From Thermothelomyces thermophilus ATCC 42464 (Eukaryota; Ascomycota; Sordariomycetes; Sordariales; Chaetomiaceae): 64,000 nt of DNA. The stretch covers positions 124,001 through 188,000 of the forward strand of contig NC_016475.1 of NCBI RefSeq assembly GCF_000226095.1, read 5' to 3'. A program made the position numbers and the translations under genes. Under the pieces are notes generated by a model. The model had not been told where the DNA came from. It was given only the letters and a program-made list of their open reading frames with translations, and did no database searches. Shown piece after piece: positions 59,968-64,000 of this stretch (position 1 is the stretch's first letter; every line of letters starts with the position of its first letter).

Positions 59968-61906
59968 TTTGCTCCGTGTCGCCTTGTTCCTTGCAATATA
60001 TCACAGACGTATTCCGATGCTAATTCGCGGTTCAGTTCGGAGGGTAATAAATGGGGATGAGTTTGTGTGTTTCACAAGAAAGTCGTGGTGGGAAACAAAA
60101 TCAAGTTCAAGTCGCAATTGGCGAAGAAATCCAGAAGGCTCCGGGTTTATGCACGCGCGGGTGCTGTCTCAAAACGTCGGCCGAGAGAATCACGCCGGTA
60201 CCTGCCACTTTTATCTGAAGTGGCAGTGTTGATGTTTTGTTTGCCGGTGGCTCCAGAGGGCCGAACAATCTGAAAGGTCTTCTCGGGATTAGCCGTGAAT
60301 AATTATCTGTTCACTCCCCCGGATTCGCCGTCGGCCTGCGAGCTGATGGAGAGAACCGGCATGAAATCAATTGAACTCTCCGCACATCCTTCTTCCCCAG
60401 GTCGGCGACGAGGCCGGGGAAGCTTTAATTATATTTATAAGTGATCATCCCCCTGACAGACTCCATGCGGAGTCGACTCGACACGGGCCGAGATTGATCA
60501 AAAACGGACCCATCGTGGGCTGCAAACCCGGAGAGTGGACGTTACATGGCAAGCACATGCTTGATGCTGCCATGGAACGATGGCTCCTTTGTTTTGTTTG
60601 GTCCGCTCTCAAGCCCCAGGCCAGGGTTTTCGGACGGTGGATCCCGCCAATCAATGGGGAAAGCTCTGGGGAGTGTAATGGAACAACGATCGAGTCAAGA
60701 ATCCCGCGCTGCACCCGGCGGTGCCAAGCTGACGGGTCGCGGCCACCTGATAGGCGCGCTTCTGGCGCCCTGGCGGGGCCGCTGTGGACTCGCAACAAGC
60801 TCACAAGGGCACACTACCGAAGGAGGCAGTTTTTGGCTCGAGATGCCGTCACTACACCGCCGTTGGTCGCCGTTGGTCGCCGTTAGTGGGCGAGGTGGAC
60901 CGATGTTCCTGCCCGGTCGCTTGGCAGTCTAGCGCCCGGAGTTGTGTATGTACGGAGTACAGTACTGTACAGTACAGAGTTTTGATCTTTTCCCGCTGGG
61001 CAGCTGACGCACACCCTCTCTCCTGGAAGGAACTGGTCTGGGGGGCTGGCATCCTCTCGCTTCCCCACACTCCGCACTCGGGGTAAACAACATGCGGGGG
61101 ACGCATTCATCGGTGGGCTGACCAAAACCCCCATGTAATTATCCGAGTTTCCTAGTCACATGCCCGAAGTAATTACAAACAGGAAGAGGCTGTAAAACCA
61201 CACCACAGCGATTGCTTTCCCGAGTCTGGATGCAAACGGCAGCATATCGCAAAATCACAAAATACCCGCCTCCTCAATTAGCTGCAAGCAGTTCGTCTCG
61301 TCGATTGGAATTCCGCATCGCGAGCTCCAATCGCGGCATGGTTCGCACCGACAATGGCGCGGTCTTGCCGCACAAGCCTGATAACATCCGTACGCGCTGT
61401 GTGCGTGTCGCCAGCGCTCATCCCCTCGTACATCATAGTGTGTGAGAGTAGCGTCGTCTCTCTCATTCTGGTCGGCCGTGCTAGCCGGACGCCGCCGCTT
61501 CTCCCGCGGTTGGCAATGAACCGGTCTCATCCAGGCAACCCGACTGTCTTCCCACTATCCTCGAGGGCGCGAACGATCCAGGCATCGACAAACCCATTCA
61601 ATTCACGTTGCGAACCAATACGGGACGACGAATAGATGATTATTGCCCTGTTTCCTTGCTTATTGTTGAACTCGTATGGGTTGTCATGGGTAATGCAGCT
61701 TGCGGGTGAAGTTGGAGCAGTGGAAGCTCTGTGAACGCCCATTTCAGTGAGAGAGTAAGACGCAGCCAATCACACTGAGGCCGGATCATGCGTTAAGAAC
61801 AGCTACACGTCGCGAAGCAGTTGCCGGACCTGCAAGCTGAGACCCATTTGCCAGGGAAGCGATGGGTGCGTGGAATTGATGACTGCGCGCCGACAGTGTA
61901 GGAGGA
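59968..61906. other. Intergenic, no gene seen
   Basis: 1.9 kb. It starts with the promoter of the second transporter; a minus-strand GGCTAA word lies at 60289-60294, about 325 bases before its ATG. TACGGAGTA occurs at 60951-60959, and a triplicated CGCCGTTGGT-like word lies near 60857-60886. No coding segment is supported. Confidence 0.45.
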
Positions 61907-62947
61907 TTAGGTACACGCGCGTGCTCTCACGGGTCCCGCCGGCAGAGGCTGTTTTAGCAGGACATGTGCCGACTCTGGCCCATCTTTGTAGAGTTTCTCT
62001 TGCCATCCATATCCGCGGGGTGGAACGATATCGGACAGATCCACGAGCACTCCGCTTTTCCAGTTCCTTAAGAGGGGTGAGAAGGCACAGCTGAAGCCGG
62101 CAAGCCAAAAAAAGTCCATCGCTTTCTGCATCGTCTCGGGGTCGTTTTCGCCTTCCTCGACGTACTCGTAGACAATTGCGATGTATTCCTGGTCAGGCGT
62201 GAGGTAACGTTTGATCCTGTCAACCTGAACTGGGGGCGGCCGGAGTGTCCAGTGCAGTTCCCGGAATATCGTACCGGGGATTGTCAGCCAGCCGTAGCAT
62301 TTCTTCACGCGTGGCATGGTCGATATCTGGCAGAAGCCTTCTTGGGGGGGCCCAGAGCCCTGATCGGCCGGTGACGGCTGTTTCAGACGTGCCTCGTCGG
62401 AAAAGGCGGCGAGGTTGGCGATCGCGTCGTCCCAAGTTGTCGGCTTGGGGTTGACCAAGATTGGACGAGAGGCTGCAGCCGCCTGCTCCACTGCGGTTTG
62501 CATCATCTGGAGGAGAGCGGCATTCTGGCATTCTCGCTGCGGGGCGTAGTAAGTTGGAAAGTCGACGGGCTGGGCATCCCAGAACTGGCGGGAAACATGA
62601 GCGATGATGGTCGATAAGCGGGGCCAGTTTCTCGGGGGCCGGGATACAGGAAGCCTGATGAGGGAACGACTTACCACCTTCAGTACGAAAGGTCCTTGGG
62701 TCCCGAAGCGGACCTTCCAAACATAGCCATCTAATCCGCCGCCCATACGGGCTTCCCAAACCATGCTGTCCAGGTCGAAAGGGCAGCGGCGCAGCCGGGG
62801 CATCTCGAAGTCTGCGGCAGTCGTCTTGGGCGGCCCAACCATCGGCGCGTCGTCGCGGAAAGGTGTCTGTGCTGCTTCCAGCCACGGCCGTCGGCGTCGC
62901 ACTCTGCGCTGCAAGGCGACTCGCACCTCAACGTAATCTGACGACAT
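61907..62947 (-). CDS. Kinase-like/FTA2-like fungal protein
   Basis: Proposed minus-strand exons 62675-62947 and 61907-62584; 316 aa. The 90-nt intron (GTAAGT...CGCCAG) is in frame and stop-free, but removing it restores VLKVFWDAQPVDFPTYYAPQ, the form usual in this family. The N-terminal lobe has a glycine-rich loop (RMGGGLDGYVWKVRFG) and FVLKV with a candidate ATP-binding Lys. Then come RECQNAALLQMMQTAV, MPRVKKCYGWL, YIAIVYEYVEEGENDPE (a hinge-like strand) and NWKSGVLVDLSDIVPPRG, where a catalytic loop is degenerate. Similar fungal proteins are often labelled kinetochore Sim4 complex subunit FTA2. Most exist in many copies and are probably pseudokinases; a kinetochore role here is not shown. 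Confidence 0.7.
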   Translation of the reverse strand: MSSDYVEVRVALQRRVRRRRPWLEAAQTPFRDDAPMVGPPKTTAADFEMPRLRRCPFDLDSMVWEARMGGGLDGYVWKVRFGTQGPFVLKVVSRSLIRLPVSRPPRNWPRLSTIIAHVSRQFWDAQPVDFPTYYAPQRECQNAALLQMMQTAVEQAAAASRPILVNPKPTTWDDAIANLAAFSDEARLKQPSPADQGSGPPQEGFCQISTMPRVKKCYGWLTIPGTIFRELHWTLRPPPVQVDRIKRYLTPDQEYIAIVYEYVEEGENDPETMQKAMDFFWLAGFSCAFSPLLRNWKSGVLVDLSDIVPPRGYGWQEKLYKDGPESAHVLLKQPLPAGPVRARACT

Positions 62948-64000
62948 GAGAGGGGAATAAGGGATCGAGACAAGTGAGCTTGAGGAGGCAAATGGCAGGC
63001 GCGAGGTTGTCTTGCTAAATTACGCGATTCGATGAAGAAAGCAGCCTTGGTCGAGGCAGGCAACTGCAAACAAGTGCACTGCAGTGCAATATCACAAGGC
63101 CCCACACTCGCCTAACACCCTCTTAAATCGAGCCCTCTGCCGCGCAACTTTGATTGCCCTGGAATCGGTGTGCATACTGTATGTACATACATCCTTCGTA
63201 TATACATACCTGAGATAGGTACGATAAAGCACAGGTTTTCGTCGAGGCTCACCTTTATCGATGCCAATGGAAATGAGCGTGTCACTACAAGGGAGCAGTG
63301 GAAGAAGGTTCCTGGTGGATATCAGCTCACTGGGAGGAAGAATGTTTACTTCACCAAGCGCTTCCCTTAGGCTGGGCAGCAAGGACAGTCAAGCGTTCTT
63401 CAAGAACCACCTATTTCCTCTGACCCTACTTCCTCGGAATCATCAGAGTCGGTTTTCTTTTATTATCATTCGCGTATTCCCGCGGGTTTCAATCAAGTCG
63501 GCGTAATTAAAAGACACTGAGAGGGCGAAGAAAGTTCAAATGAGGTGGGATATTCCGAGCGCGGCGAGGGCAGACTGGATAAGGTATTATGTTCATTTGT
63601 CTCCTCCTGCCAGTTTACCGTGGTGCCTGTTAGGCTCCCGCAATTGGCGACCATTGAAGTCTTGCTCAAGTTAGGTCTTCAGCGTAATTCACCCTCTTTC
63701 TCACATAGCTCGACGGACGCACCTCGTTCTACCATACCTCCAGTAGTCTCTCCGAGGTAAAGAGTAGAAAACGTTTCACAGGTTTGTATTATCAGTGTAA
63801 TTTACAGGAGTCATCGCCCTGGTAGCGGTACGGAGTACTCTTTGGATTAAGACTCGGGCAATTTGGGTCCTCAGTTGAGTGACGTGACGTAAGGACCATA
63901 GCTCTCAGGGAACTGTATGTATCTTGCTCGATTTCATCTACCCTGATGAAGTAAAGTACACTTAAGGCTCAGTATCTTTGTGATCAACCCCAACAGTGGA
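62948..64000. other. Intergenic to window end
   Basis: It holds the promoter of the kinase-like gene and further sequence without a supported gene. TACATAC-type words lie near 63180-63210 and TACGGAGTA at 63829-63837. A gene beginning beyond the window could have its promoter here. Confidence 0.45.

Overview
The window looks like nuclear DNA of a filamentous ascomycete, probably a Sordariomycete close to the Sordariales. Coding sequence is GC-rich, and genes carry short introns (about 55-150 nt) with GT...AG ends and CTAAC/CTGAC-like branch sites. The left edge is AT-rich and looks eroded by repeat-induced point mutation (RIP). The protein set is typically fungal: alpha-1,3-glucan synthase, GH76 cell-wall mannosidase, S53 sedolisin, type-B carboxylesterase and a DUF7924-type protein. 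The species cannot be fixed from sequence alone.

Layout. 1-930 is a degraded AT-rich repeat. 1370-3660 holds two broken host genes, a hemerythrin-like protein with a one-base frame disruption and an oligopeptide transporter relic that has lost its core. 4364-12316 is a run of secreted or membrane-anchored products: a BNR/Asp-box beta-propeller enzyme, a small secreted protein, a GPI-anchored GH76 mannosidase and a lumenal protein with a hydrophobic tail. 12789-15742 holds two housekeeping genes, TRM6 (tRNA m1A58 methyltransferase subunit) and ARPC3 (Arp2/3 complex). An unrecognised nuclear-looking protein (16949-18349) precedes a 3.3-kb gene-poor stretch. Then come a secreted carboxylesterase, an intron-bearing tRNA-Glu(CUC) and a nine-exon secreted sedolisin.

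29386-41103 is a cell-wall alpha-glucan locus. Alpha-1,3-glucan synthase (minus strand, 2380 aa) and a GPI-anchored GH13 alpha-glucanotransferase/amylase-like protein (plus strand) diverge from a shared 2.5-kb promoter region. This recalls the ags/agtA/amyD clusters of Aspergillus.

43864-50913 carries a flavoprotein dehydrogenase, a DUF7924-like protein with a possible PD-(D/E)XK signature, and an oxysterol-binding protein with simple-sequence inserts. Next is the oddest structure of the window: a 0.98-kb segment bounded by a perfect 25-bp inverted repeat, containing a D-lactate dehydrogenase relic whose tail piece lies before its head piece.

52015-59967 is a probable L-arabinose module: an intracellular GH51 alpha-L-arabinofuranosidase between two MFS sugar transporters, one of them divergently transcribed from it. 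The window closes with a kinase-like/FTA2-like protein and non-coding sequence. No rRNA gene or CRISPR array was seen. All exon structures were inferred by eye from splice signals, frame continuity and family resemblance.
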